Shown here one piece after another: positions 31,598 to 42,872 of a stretch of 64,000 nt of DNA (within the stretch, counting starts at the first letter, position 1; the number at the start of each line of letters is the position of its first letter). The position numbers and the translations under genes were made by a program. Origin of the DNA: Cyprinodon diabolis (Eukaryota > Chordata > Actinopteri > Cyprinodontiformes > Cyprinodontidae); contig CM060081.1 of assembly GCA_030533445.1 (NCBI GenBank), forward strand, positions 14,019,655 through 14,083,654, read 5' to 3'. Below the pieces are notes generated by a model. The model was not told the DNA's origin, did no database searches, and saw only the letters and a program-made list of their open reading frames with translations.

Positions 31598-34431
31598 GAA
31601 AAAAAAATGAAACCCATCTGAAATGAAGTCTTGTTCATTCTTAATATACGGGAGAAAGCTTTTAAGAGAATCTTAGATTTCTTGATTTACTGTAATCCAG
31701 TAAGAAGAATGCAATGGATGTCTTGTATTCATAAAGGAAATATAAAGTTACCAAAACATTGAAATGTCTTACATAAAAAACCATATTCTCAAAAACAACA
31801 GCTGTAATCTCTGTGAGCTTATTACAAAAAAAGCTGTGAGAAGAAATATTTCCCACATACCTGTTAACCTCCCTGCATATATTATCTATGTAACAAAAAT
31901 GCTCAGAATCTCGTTTTTATGCTGCCACTTAAAATTGCTGTAACAGTAGAGCTGTCTCCTAGTTTAACAAGTTTTGTTTTCTGATTGTATAATATGATGA
32001 ATGGCAGAATTGATAGCATAATGCATATTATAGTTTGCTTAAAAGAGCCTAAATATTCTTTTTTTTTCTCTCATTTTACAGGAATTGCCTGATTTAAATT
32101 TTTTTCACTTGTCGTTTTTTCTTCAGTACTTAATTCAATTCCCTATTTTTGTACAGGCGGGATAAAAATCTGAATATGATAAAGTCTTTTTGGAAAAATT
32201 GAGAAGTTTCTCAACTAAACAAGATTATTTACTTGAATAGAAATGTGCTTATGCTAGAGGGCAAGACATATTTTTATATTTAAGTTGTTGAACATTCTAG
32301 CAATCAAAGCACTTTATTTGATGATTGTTGATAAAGACACACTCGAATAGAGCAAAGCCAACTGTGATAAAATGAAGGAGATTAATTTGTGGTTGTTTCC
32401 TCATTAACCTTAAATTATGCAAACCAGTATGGTACCCGTTTGAGGCTGTGGACAGCTCTGTCTGCTCCCTCCTTTCCTCCCAATCTTTCGCCCTGATAGC
32501 TTGGTGCTTTCATCTTGGCTTCAGCAAACAGAGGGTCATGTCTGATTTTCCCCGCCACCTATTTTGCTACAGTCCCCACCCATTAATGAGCTCTGGTGAG
32601 GAGACAAGGTCATAAGGCACGAAAACATGGAAGTGTATTTTGTTTTTGAATGTTCACACTGGATCATTCGTTTTAGATGTGTGTATGTGCTGATGCTCAA
32701 AATGCTAAAGAACCACCAAGGTCATCAAAAACACAAACCCATCTATGCTCACATGTTTTCCAGCGTAACTCAGCCTCTGCTTGCTGCAGTTGATCGTGTA
32801 GAGCTGTTTGCTAAAACACAGCCTGAGGGTGGATTAATAATAAAGTCTCCATGTTTATGGATATGGCGCTTTCATCAATTATCCTATGAAGATCTGGTGG
32901 ACTGGTTCTTCACATTGCATCTAATCGCACATGCAGTCAGCAAAATTTTAGTTCTCTTAACAAGATTTAATTTCTCTTAAACCCTTTCACAAACGTCTGC
33001 ATTACCTTTTAGTTCCAGACATGTTTGTATCAATATCAACCAGCCTCTTTGTCCCTCCCTGCTAGAAAACTAACATCTCCACAGCATGATTAAGCCATTA
33101 CCATGTTTCGTGGGTGGGGTGGAGTGTACAGGGTTAGTTTTCTTTGGTATAGAGCAGTTTGTATGTAATTCTGGTACTGCTGTCATATTCTGCATCTTTT
33201 CGTTGTGCATTTTCTGTGCTAGATTTGATACTTTTTTTCATAAAATTTGAGTGGAAAAACAACAAGGTTTGTCATTTTAAACTTAAAACGAATATGTGCA
33301 TGAAGGGCACTATGTGCCATAGATATGCATACTTACTGTCTGAGTTGTTGTATTAGGCAATAAAAACAGCCTAATAGGGGTTGTACTGACTGACTAGCCT
33401 TTAAATGCTGCAAAAATGCATTGCAATATAACGTCAATCTAATGCAGCTAAGAAAAACAGTATATTAAAATCCAAAATCTCCCTTTTTAATCTAAAGGTC
33501 TTAACCTTGGCTCTGTGTAGGATTTTGTCACATTAATACTGGAACTGATTTTTTTATGACAAAAAAATATCAGTAGAGGGACGACAGCGGCTCAGGAGAT
33601 GGGGGTTCATCCAAACTGATATTGCTGATTCTAGGCCCTGTACTCTGCTTGCCGTGATTTTATTTACCTAGACTTTTGAAGAATTCATTGAAAGATCCAG
33701 TTTCCTTCCAAACCCTGTAATACCCATATTTATTGGACATGCATTGTCACTAAAGGTTTTCTCCACTACATGAATTGCATAATTTATTTTAAAAGGATTT
33801 AAAATCAGAGTCCATGTTGCTCTCTTTTTCATACTGTATGACCTGGATAGATCTGGGACTTGTGCATCGGTCTCTGAACTTTAGAAAATGTGTTTATTTC
33901 ATTTTATTTTTATTTTGCGGTTTTCTAAGGTTACAAAATTACTTCCTCTAATATGGAGATTTTCAGTGATTTGTGAAGGTTTGTGCAGAAAACGCTCTCT
34001 TCATGGGCTGTTGCATAGTATGTTTGTTAACAAATGAACTAGAACTAGAACTTTTCTTTTAATTTCATATTTCTAAAAGTAAAAAAAAAGTATTTAAAAA
34101 GAGTTAATAATGGGGAAAAGTTTCTTTTAAGATAATGCAACAGTTCCCTCCCTACAGATTGTTTCTGCGCCGATGCCAGTGGATTAACACGACTGCATCA
34201 CCTACTGTTCTTCATGAGTCACTTCACAGTGCTTCAGCAAAGAGAATAAAAATAGGAATTTTCTAAACAACTCCTTCAAGCAGAGAAACAGCTGTCAATT
34301 TGTCGTCTTGGTGGAGCGGCGGCGAGCTGGGAGATCCCTCCTGTATTGCTCCACCTGGATCCATCGCCCTTCAGTCACACATTCAAGGACACCTGACAAA
34401 CCCTGCAGCAGAGTTTGTTAAAGCCTGAAGG
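31598..34431. other. Intergenic DNA with minor remnants
   Basis: At 33050-33145 a minus-strand Tc1-like scrap (CACAGCATGATTAAGCCATTACCATGTTTC) is visible. The stretch 32400-32610 is balanced, non-repetitive sequence that might be conserved non-coding DNA. Otherwise AT-rich, with no gene. Confidence 0.42.
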
Positions 34432-34457
34432 CCCCCCCCCCCCCCCCCCAAAAAAAA
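34432..34457. repeat. C18-A8 homopolymer junction
   Basis: Eighteen C residues followed directly by a run of A. Lengths at such runs are often unreliable in assemblies. Confidence 0.85.
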
Positions 34458-35000
34458 TAAACACACACACGCATGTTCTCCCTTAGAGGCCACCCAAACA
34501 GCTGCTTTGTGTGTGGGAGGAGTGGGTAGGTAGGGTTTAAACCTTAAAGAGGAGTAAGGATTTGTCATTGGTACCAAGTTATACTATATATATATATTTA
34601 ATAAAACTTGACTTACAATTTAGTGTGATTTCAGTAGCATTTCCTCAAAGATTCAAGTGGATTCCCTGTTAGTTTCTTAGATTGCCAGTTATCTGACCAG
34701 ATGACCTCAGTACATAGAGGGCTGTACATTGGACAGTGCAGTCAGTAACAACAGGATGTCGCAGGGGTTTGTTCTTTCTTTTCACTCTGAAAACAGAAGA
34801 TTTGTATTGCAGTACAGAGACCTGCTCCCTGCAGAGATTCTCTGTTGACTTGAATGGCCTGATGTAATAGAAACCAGAAAAATTACCTACAGCCAGTGGT
34901 GGACGAAGTACTCACCAATATTACTTGTCTAAAAGTATGGATATTCATAGTCAAACCTTACTCAACTAAAACTAAAAGTTACTTTGTCAAACATCTACTC

Positions 35001-35074
35001 AAGTTAAAGTATTGAACTACTCACTTTTGTATACTTCGGTATTTTCAAAAGTGAGTAGTTCAATACTTTAACTT
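35001..35074. repeat. Perfect 29-bp inverted repeat (hairpin)
   Basis: Arms 35001-35029 and 35046-35074 are exact reverse complements (29 bp) around a 16-nt loop. The arms consist of the element's own subterminal sequence (AAGTTAAAGTATTGAACTAC...), so one arm is an inverted duplicate of the other. Confidence 0.92.
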
Positions 35075-35222
35075 TAATGGATTTAATGGATTTAAAAGTG
35101 CCCGAATATTAAAAAAAATTGTTTTCTAACATCAGTACATTTCTGTGTATGTTTAGAGTAATTTGATAGGGCCTTGTAACTTTAAGTAACCAGCTGCTGT
35201 ATTAATGCATGGAACCACCTGT

Positions 35223-35668
35223 TGTCAAGGTTTGGTGGAGGTTGGTTGAGGACCCAAATGCAGAGATAAGGAGGCAGAGATTAGTTCTTGCAGATTTAAC
35301 TAAGGTTCCAAAGGAAACAGAGGCAAAAATCCAAAATCAAAATACAGAAAAGCAAACTAACCAGGAGATGACAGGAGAAATGCACACAGGGAGCCAAGGA
35401 ACCAGCACTGAAGAACTGCACAGGGGGAGTATGTATGGCAGACAGAACAAAGACTGGAGTAATCAGCCAATATGGAGCAGATGTGGATAGAAGTGACTAG
35501 AAGGGCGCTAGTTGAAAGGAGACATACACAAGGGGGCAACAGAGAGTAACTCAAGACTGCTTAAATATAACATAAAATGGAAAATAAACCAAAGAAAAAA
35601 AAAAACACAGAATTACTAAGATAACTGAAAACTCAAAACTTAAAGTCCAAAAGGGGAAAATCATAACA
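35223..35668 (-). mobile_element. Solo LTR nested in the hAT element, minus orientation
   Basis: Starts TGTCAAGGTTTGG and shares GAGGACCCAAATGCAGAG and the following GGAGGCAGAG with the LTR at 21814-22283, so it is the same family. It ends near AATCATAACA. The flanks are CCTGT and CCTAC, not an exact 5-bp duplication, so the ends may be off by a few bases or mutated. It is more diverged than the first copy. Confidence 0.7.
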
Positions 35669-36230
35669 CCTACTACAAATTCTACACCATCTGCACAGAA
35701 CTTCAGCATAAAATGCCAAAATATAAAAAAAGTAAAGTTATTGTTCTTTAAAGTCTTGTTTTTCCCCACACTTTCACTGTGGAATAGAGGTTTAAAGTTC
35801 AATCTATTACCACAAAGAAACCGCAACTCTGCTTTAAGAACTCATCATATTGAACAACTTGGCCACATGACAACAGCTAAAGCTTTAATAAAATTATAAA
35901 CTACAAATAATATCTGACCTGAGTTTTTCACACTTGTGGAACGTCATGCAAATCTCTAAAACAGTGGTGTCCAAATACAGTCCTAAGGGCTGCTATCAGC
36001 CATGTTGAAATTGGATTTAAAAAAAAAAGAAAAACAGCAACAACAGATTGAAAAGCTAAGCTGAGCTAAACGGAAAAAGGAACTAGCAGCTTCCTAGAAA
36101 TGTAGTAGAGTGAAAGTTATAAGTACCACCCCAAAAAATTACTTCAGTAAAGACACTCTAAAGAAGTACTTAAGTAAAGTAATCAGGTAAATGCACTTAC
36201 TTTCCACCACTGCATACAGCTACCTACAAG

Positions 36231-36690
36231 CTGTAAGTAAGTAAGTAAGTAAACTTTATTTCTATAGCACTTTTCACAGACCAGGGTCACAAAGTTCTGC
36301 ACAAATTTGTAAAAATGTTTCTATAAATTAAAACAACATACAAAAACAGTAAACACAGTATTAAACTAAAAAACGAGTTTAAAAAAGTGGGTCTTTAGTT
36401 GTTTCTTAAAAGTGTCTATACAAACAAGAGAACGAATGGTAAAAGGTAGCTCATTCCAGAGGCGAGTCGCCACAGCTTTAAAAGATCTGTCTCCTCGGGT
36501 CTTAAAATGGGTCCGAGGAACCGTCAGCAAGTTCAAATTGGACGACCGAAGGTTCCTAATGACCCTGTACCCTGAAGCCAAATTAAATCGGACTTTTGTA
36601 GAGGAGATGTTGAGGTCCTTCAACATCTGAAGGACAATACTGAGGTCGCTTTATGAGGCTGTGGTGGTTAGCCCTACGCCCATGTTGAGG
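36231..36690 (-). mobile_element. L2/CR1-like LINE 3' end with TTAC tail
   Basis: On the minus strand a C-terminal ORF fragment leads into a short 3' UTR ending TGCTATAGAAATAAAGTTTAC and a (TTAC)n tail (36233-36252). It inserted directly next to the right target duplication of the hAT element. It is a different family from the L2 copies at 6.8 and 30.6 kb. Confidence 0.72.
36366..36626 (-). pseudogene. L2/CR1-like ORF C-terminal fragment
   Basis: 86 codons: YRVIRNLRSSNLNLLTVPRT, then GDRSFKAVATRLWNELPFTIRS and FKKQLKTHFF. The LRSS..LL.VPR..., RSF..A...WN.LP..IR and FK..LKT.LF pattern is the standard C-terminal tail of L2/CR1-group LINE proteins. The rest of the ORF is missing upstream. Confidence 0.72.
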
Positions 36691-37399
36691 GACAACAAAA
36701 CAGGCAAGAGAATCAAAAAGTCACATTATTGGAGAGGAGGCTGCCGGAGATACATTGGGTATTAAATAGTATTGTGTATTTTGCAGGGATTTTGTTGAAT
36801 ATGCATTGGTTGTTTGTAATGCTGATGCTTCATCTGTTTGTTCTGTTTTTATTTCTTAATCTCTCAAACTGCAGGTGTTGAAACAAACCACAATGGTGTC
36901 AGCTTGTTTTCATTTTCCTTCCATCTCTCCTCTAATCTTATCTCCTTCTTTCCCTTTTAAATTTTTGTCTCGTCTCTCCATTTTTTCCCATTCGTCTCCA
37001 CCTATCTGTCAACTGCACCTATAAGAATGATCTTTAATAAAAATGTATACATAAATATATTTCTGACCAATCATTGAAGCTGACATTGAAAACGGGTGGA
37101 CAGAGAAGAACTACAAAATCGCTCTCTTTCTGCTCAACTAATGAATTAAGAAGTTGAATCAAGGTGTGTTACAGATCCTAATATTCATAATAAACTATTT
37201 TCTGCAGCAAATCAATAAATATCATTACATTACATGCATACAGTGTGAATGTGTAAATGTATAACTGAGCTCTGAGCTAAACACATTGCCTTCCTGTGTT
37301 GCCACAAAGGAAAAGATGACATTTCATAAAATATTTATTAAAAAAGAAAAAACCTCTGAACAGCGTAATCAGAGGAGAGGTTTAATGTTAGCCTAACCC
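36691..37399. other. Intergenic DNA, nothing recognised
   Basis: AT-rich with no gene or repeat that I can name. Confidence 0.5.
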
Positions 37400-37850
37400 C
37401 TGGGCTTCCTGTTTCACTGCCAATCTCAATGAGTGTTTCTGCAAGCTAGAGCCGGAGCGTCTGGAGCCAAATGCTCTGCCAATAAACTCCTTGCTATGTG
37501 ATGTCCTGTGGAGCAGAATGTCATTGCCCCGCCTATGAATCAACATTTAATTCCTCCTCATCCTCTTCTCTAACAGTCATTCCTATTCATCTCACTCCAA
37601 GACATGCATAAAGCTGCTCACTGCAATGTGCTGACGAGACACCTGCCCACTCGGCGGCAGACGTTTCCCCCCTCGGTGCTTTGCAGATGAAAAGCTGCTG
37701 CAGAGCATATTATTATATTTTCAGGTTATTAATTACTTTCCAATTACTTAAACAAATATGCTACATTGAGTGCCTAATTTCCTCTGCTAAATGGCAGCAG
37801 ATGGATGTGGCCTGGGCCCAGGCCGGCCAGCTCGTAGTTCTTCAGCATTA
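37400..37850. promoter_or_regulatory. Candidate conserved non-coding element
   Basis: About 450 bp of balanced, non-repetitive sequence: CCAATAAACTCCTTGCTATG (37481), a run of Hox/homeodomain-type words (TTATTAATTACTTTCCAATTA at 37726) and an E-box-like CAGCAGATGG (37795). It has no open frame. Of all candidates in the window this is the one whose texture most resembles deeply conserved enhancers; conservation has not been tested. Confidence 0.33.
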
Positions 37851-39689
37851 AAGCAAGGCACAAACACGGAGAGGAGCATCACGCGCCAGTTACCACAGCT
37901 AGCTGTAGCACATTAGTTAATTGGTGAACCTTGTAGAGGGGATGTGTGTGTCTTCTTCACAGAGAGAGTAGTATTTATTATCTGTGCACTGTGAGGGGAA
38001 AACGTTGAGCCAATTTCGCATTTTTGATAGCAGTAGTTGCACTTGGAAATGAGCTGTAGATTATTGTTTATCGACTCGGGACCAGTTCCTTTCAAAGGAG
38101 CTGTGCTGGCTGATGCGTATTAGATTTACATTAAACAGGAGCTTTATTTATTTTTTCTTGTGCACAGGTATGCTCAACCCTGTGTTTACATGCATGCACA
38201 GTCTGTTTACATCCTCCGCCAACTCTCACACAAAAATTGGAGTCAAACTGTGGAGTCACATCTAAAAGCCTAATGGGAAATCTCTCCCCTAATTAAGATG
38301 CCTGAATAATTCAAGTAGTGGCATGCTAATTAGTATTCCATCAGTCCTCTGTGGCGATGACGGCCTGTCAGGGCTCATCGCAGCTAGTTACGGCCTGTGC
38401 GGGCAGGAGCAAGACTGAGGAGAAGGGATGTAGACACCTTGAGAGCTGCTTGACAAAGTATCCTATCATTACTGTAGAGAACATGACAAGCTTCCTGTTT
38501 TTCTCCATCTCTGTAATCAAAAACAACACAGATCTGTCGTCAGCGGTAAATTTGGTGAGAAGGTTGTAATTTGGGAGGAAAATGAGCTTTTCCTTCTCAT
38601 ATATCCAGCTTCAACAAGAGAAGACAATGTTACATTGATTTGCCTGAGCATGTGCAGTTTTCTGGTGCGCCTGAGTGCAAACTATCTGTACACACTTTAT
38701 ACCCCTTTAAATGCATGATTTAGCAGTATTATGGCCCTGCAGTTATTACCTCTCTCTCAGAGGGGCTGTTTATTGCTAGTAAAAGCAATAAAGAGGTGTT
38801 AAGATGGAAATTAAGTCTGGATAAATCACTGAGGTTAACTTTGCTTTAGCGTGCAATTACATTGTTCATTTAATGAAATGATTCCTTTATCGTTGACAGC
38901 AGAACTACAAACCACATAACGAAAAGGTGGAATGAGGACTTTCTTGCAAGATTATCACAGAAATAAGAATGTATCAAAAAAGAAGGAAACAGAAGGATCT
39001 ATTACAGAGTGATTTATTTGAAGCATTGTATTTTTGTTATTCTTGTAATAAAGCTTACAGCTAATAAAAACTTATAATTTAGAATAAAATTTCTAAATTG
39101 AATATTATATTTGATAACAGCAGTAGAAAATAAGAAAATTTATTTTAAATTTTAAAAGGTTATATCATGGTCTAGGCTTGTCCTGAAGTAGGATATGTCT
39201 AAAATGAAGAACCTAGTTGTTTTTAGATTTCTTTAAAATAAAGTTAAGTGGAAGGAAAAGATGCACAGTCATCAGGGACTGCTACAGCCTTGAAAGGATT
39301 GGGAAATAAATCCTATTTAAGAATTTAGGGGAAACTCGCTATTTTGTCAGACCAGATTTGGACTAACGACAAAGAAAGCTTAGTGTGGCTCAGTAGTTAA
39401 CAGTCATAAGTTAAGGAGAAGATGACTAACACATTCATCTGGAAATCACTGTTCCCGAACCTGTACTACAGCTGCATTTCCCTTACAAATGTGCAAAAAA
39501 CTATGTTAATATTCCACAAATACTAACAATTGTGGTATTTCCATTAAAAAGCAAATACAATTAAATCTGGAAAAACTCACACAAAAAGAAAAGACAATTA
39601 GGAGAAATGTGGTGGAGTGGAGATCAATGAAGTCTATAGACTGCTCAGTCTGTAGACTGCTGGTTAGCGAGACGGTATGCTGAGCTTTA
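37851..39689. other. Intergenic DNA; second possible conserved patch
   Basis: The stretch 38285-38420 (CTAATTAAGATGCCTGAATAATTC, GCATGCTAATTAGTATTCC, GACGGCCTGTCAGGGCTCATC) is non-repetitive with TAATTA cores and may be conserved. Otherwise AT-rich without genes. Confidence 0.35.
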
Positions 39690-39950
39690 TGCGGAGATCC
39701 AGTGGACTGTGTGAGCTGATACTAGAGCTTCACTCAGGGACTTGGAAGATGGAAGTCCAGTTGGATAACACAAGTTGACAGAACCTGTCCATGATGAGCA
39801 AACATGAAGCGACAGTGGAGAGGAAAAACTCCCCGTTGGGAAGAAACCTCTGGCAGAACCAGGCTCAATATGGAGGTCTTCTGCCAGACCTGTTAAGATG
39901 AGACAGGGAACGCAGTAAGAGTCCGGAAGGAATGACACTCTGATTAAGCT
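39690..39950 (-). mobile_element. LINE-type 3' UTR fragment
   Basis: On the minus strand it carries TTGAGCCTGGTTCTGCCAGAGGTTTCTTCC and GAGTTTTTCCTCTCCACTGTCGCTTCA, shared with the 3' UTR of the L2 copies (8224-8290), but then continues differently. It is probably a related LINE family; coding sequence is absent. Confidence 0.65.
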
Positions 39951-42214
39951 TTAGCTAAGATGGTGGAGGAGGGGCTGGAGGTGGGCTGAAACGGTGTCAT
40001 CTAAATAAAGTCACAGCGCAGCCGCCAGGAGCAGACAGTTGTGTATCGGAGGCCTTGTAAGATGAGCTTTGGATGCCGATTGGCTTTCGTGGCGGTGTGG
40101 TTCAAAGCTGATTGGTTGTGTCGCAGGTGAATTTCCTCCTAGACTCCATTTAAAATAGCAAGTGAATACAACATGGCAGTGGCAGTGTATTAGGCATCAT
40201 CTAAAACTATTTCCGGTCTTCTTCGTCAGTAACGTCCAGTTGCAGATCATGTGAATTTATGATTAATGGGCAATGAGTGGAGAAGTTGTTTCCACTCAGT
40301 GATAATCCATGACTTCTGATGGTCTTTATTCATTGTTTTATCAAGTCCAAGTCAATTCGGTTATGTACCAGGAAATGTTCGCGTACTTCATGTTTCCTTC
40401 TGCAGATGTCAACCATTAGCAGCACTTAGCCACACTGACAAAAGCACCAATATGTGCCTCAATAGGCTGTGTTGGATGGCTGAGCAAACTGCTCTGGCCT
40501 AAAAGGCAGTAAAAAGCAACCCAGGCTTCTTTAACACCTCAGCAGAGCTGCAGGCTGATCACCTCAATGCACAAAGCGCAGATGCAGCATTTCATTAAAA
40601 GGAGCTCCAACTAACCAGCCTGTAATTATGATGCCTATATGAAAATCATTTTTTCTAGGCTAGGATTTGTGCAGTAACTATTCTTTTTATCTTGCACTTA
40701 TGTGATATTTTATGATTTTTCTACAGGTTTTTATAAGCCATAAACACCAATCAACACAATAACAGAATCCTACATAAAATGTATAATTTATGCAGTGAAT
40801 CTGTACGAGTTCATCTATTAATCTCAAATTGCTGAAATAACTCTTTTAATTTTAACTTATAAAGATGACCTGCCTTGCATCATCTTTTATCTGTTTGCAG
40901 GTGTATCAGGGTTGCTTCCGTTCAGACTGTTGGCTGTCACAGCCTTTCGGTATTCACCATTTTGTCACCACAAGGCCACACACACACTGTCTGACATGCC
41001 AACACACACACATGGAGAAGAAAGGCTTCTACAGGAGCTCCTGCTTGAGTGAGTGTATGTAGCCCTGGGGAAGCAGGCTGAGGTTTTGTGGCGTCTTTGT
41101 GCAGGGGTTAACCTTGGCTCAGGGCTAAACACACAGGGAGTGTTCTGAGAGGACCTTCAGCCACCAGCAGTGGCTTTTCATATACTTCCTGCCCTCCTGT
41201 GGGAGGGCCGCCACAAACACGACTATTGATCCACTGTCACACTCGCACATACTCTTCCCTTCAGTATTTCTTTTTCGTCTTACCCCATTGGGTTCCCTCT
41301 GTATGTGTGCGTGTGTATAACTATGTTTTGTCAGCCATGCTAAAAAAAATACTCTCCAAAGTGGTCACAGATCCAATGATGTGGTATCAGTGGTATCGAT
41401 GCATCCGTGCTGCAGTGTGTGTCCTGGGGCCTTTAGCCTTTATGACCTTGTTTCCATCTATTATTGTTTTTATTTATTTATAACTTTGATACCCTGGTGT
41501 TGTTGTTTTATAGAACATACTCTATGACACCGTTATGAGGAAGCTTTAAGTTCCTGAATGTTTATTAGCATAATCCTGGGACTCACCAAGAAAAATAGGC
41601 AAGTCTTAAAGAGCTGGTGTATATTTTGATAACTAATGATGAAAATGAGAAAGTGATAATTATACGTTATGGAATTGGTGGAGGTCCAGAGGAAAAGTGA
41701 GTATATCCAGAGGGGCTGAGGTTGGTGGATTAAGGTGGTTTTGGTTGTTAATGATCATTTGTTTTTGGAGTTGTTGTTGTTGGAGGAGATTAGTACAGAA
41801 GGATATACTCCAAGAGTTCTGTTAACCAGCAGATGGTGGACTGAGATCCAATTCAGAATCAAGGACTGGAGACGAGGTTTTCTTCAAGGTAGAACACAGC
41901 GTGGTAAGAGCAAGGACTTCAAAGGTCTTTGAGCCTGAGAATCAGGCCTGACTACCATTCTATCAGTAGAAACGATCTTGCATTCGCCTCAGAGGAACCT
42001 TTGCCCTTGTTTATCCTGGATCGGCCTCATTTGCCTGTCAGTCACACCCTGTGAAGGAAGAGGTGAGCACATGTAATTGGGACACAAGTCTGTGCATATG
42101 AGAGAACTTTGATTCAGATTTTTGATTCAACAAACATTAAGGTTGTAGTATTATGCTGTTTGAGTATTCCCCCATCAGAAGATGCATGAAGATAAAAGTA
42201 AATCCTGGAAGAAA
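39951..42214. other. Intergenic DNA, nothing recognised
   Basis: No coding exon or named repeat found. Includes a small CA-rich patch near 40980. Confidence 0.45.
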
Positions 42215-42345
42215 ATACCAGTGTGATGGCTTAGTTAAAGTCCAGACTTAAACCCATTCAGAATCTGTGGCTAAACTCGAAAATACAGGCTTACAAATGT
42301 TTCCCATCCAGTTTTAACAAGCTTGATTTTGTTTGAAAAAGAAAA
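42215..42345 (+). mobile_element. Tc1-like transposase fragment
   Basis: GTCCAGACTTAAACCCATTCAGAATCTGTGGC corresponds to the Tc1-family SPDLNPIENLW segment, followed by decayed sequence up to AGTTTTAACAAGCTTG. No terminal repeats in view. Confidence 0.6.
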
Positions 42346-42383
42346 TGTGCAACAAGTTTCTTCTTTAAATCAGGGGGACTTAA

Positions 42384-42872
42384 GGCTGGTTTATACTCAG
42401 AAACCAGTTCGCCTGCATGTGTGTCACAATGAACGCAGATATGCCCCCGCCCCTTCCACAGACACTCTGGTACACCTCTCCAAAACTGGAGGTGACCACA
42501 GACAGTGCCTCAGACAGGAGGCCTCTGATTGGTCAAATCTACATCCGCTCTACACTGTGCATATTTCCTGTTTGGTACCTTACCGGTTTTTTTTTTTTGT
42601 ATGACCGCCATTGTCAAAAACGACTCATGAAGATGGACCAGCTAGAAGTGCGAGGTGTTCAAGAACGCTGGGACCCTTTTTCCACCTGGATCCCTTCTCT
42701 TTTTCGCCCTCATGTCCCTCCGTTGTCACACAAACTTTCCCCTTGCGTTTTTCCACTTCCTGACCGCCTCGGCTGTATCTACAACCTCAGCTAGTTTGTG
42801 ATTGTCCCTCTTGTGTTGCAGCATGGAATAACTTAGCGCAGACCACACTTCAAATTTGGGCATAAACCAAAA
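42384..42872. mobile_element. Possible Harbinger-like MITE
   Basis: The left end GGCTGGTTTATAC and right CATAAACCA are roughly inverted, and a TAA precedes the left end. The interior is GC-rich with short open frames (CCACTTCCTGACCGCC). The right terminus is decayed and no clear target duplication is seen. Confidence 0.4.

Larger units (their letters stand above)
34894..36212. mobile_element. hAT-type non-autonomous element with nested LTR
   Basis: Begins CAGTGGTGGACGAAG and ends CTTTCCACCACTG, inverted termini of the hAT type. Flanking octamers CCTACAGC (34886-34893) and CATACAGC (36213-36220) agree at 7 of 8 bases. Subterminal ACTCAAGT/AAGTACTTAAGT words match. Within it lie a perfect hairpin (35001-35074) and a solo LTR (35223-35668). 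From about 35964 there is also a CAGTGGTGTCCAAATACAGTCC block that looks like the left end of another hAT MITE. Confidence 0.8.

Noticed and set aside
34432..34457. C18A8 run as a biologically meaningful element
   Set aside because: Simple homopolymers; the length may be a sequencing artefact.
35223..35668. Exact 5-bp target duplication for this LTR
   Set aside because: The flanks CCTGT and CCTAC differ at two bases; family membership, not a duplication, supports the call.
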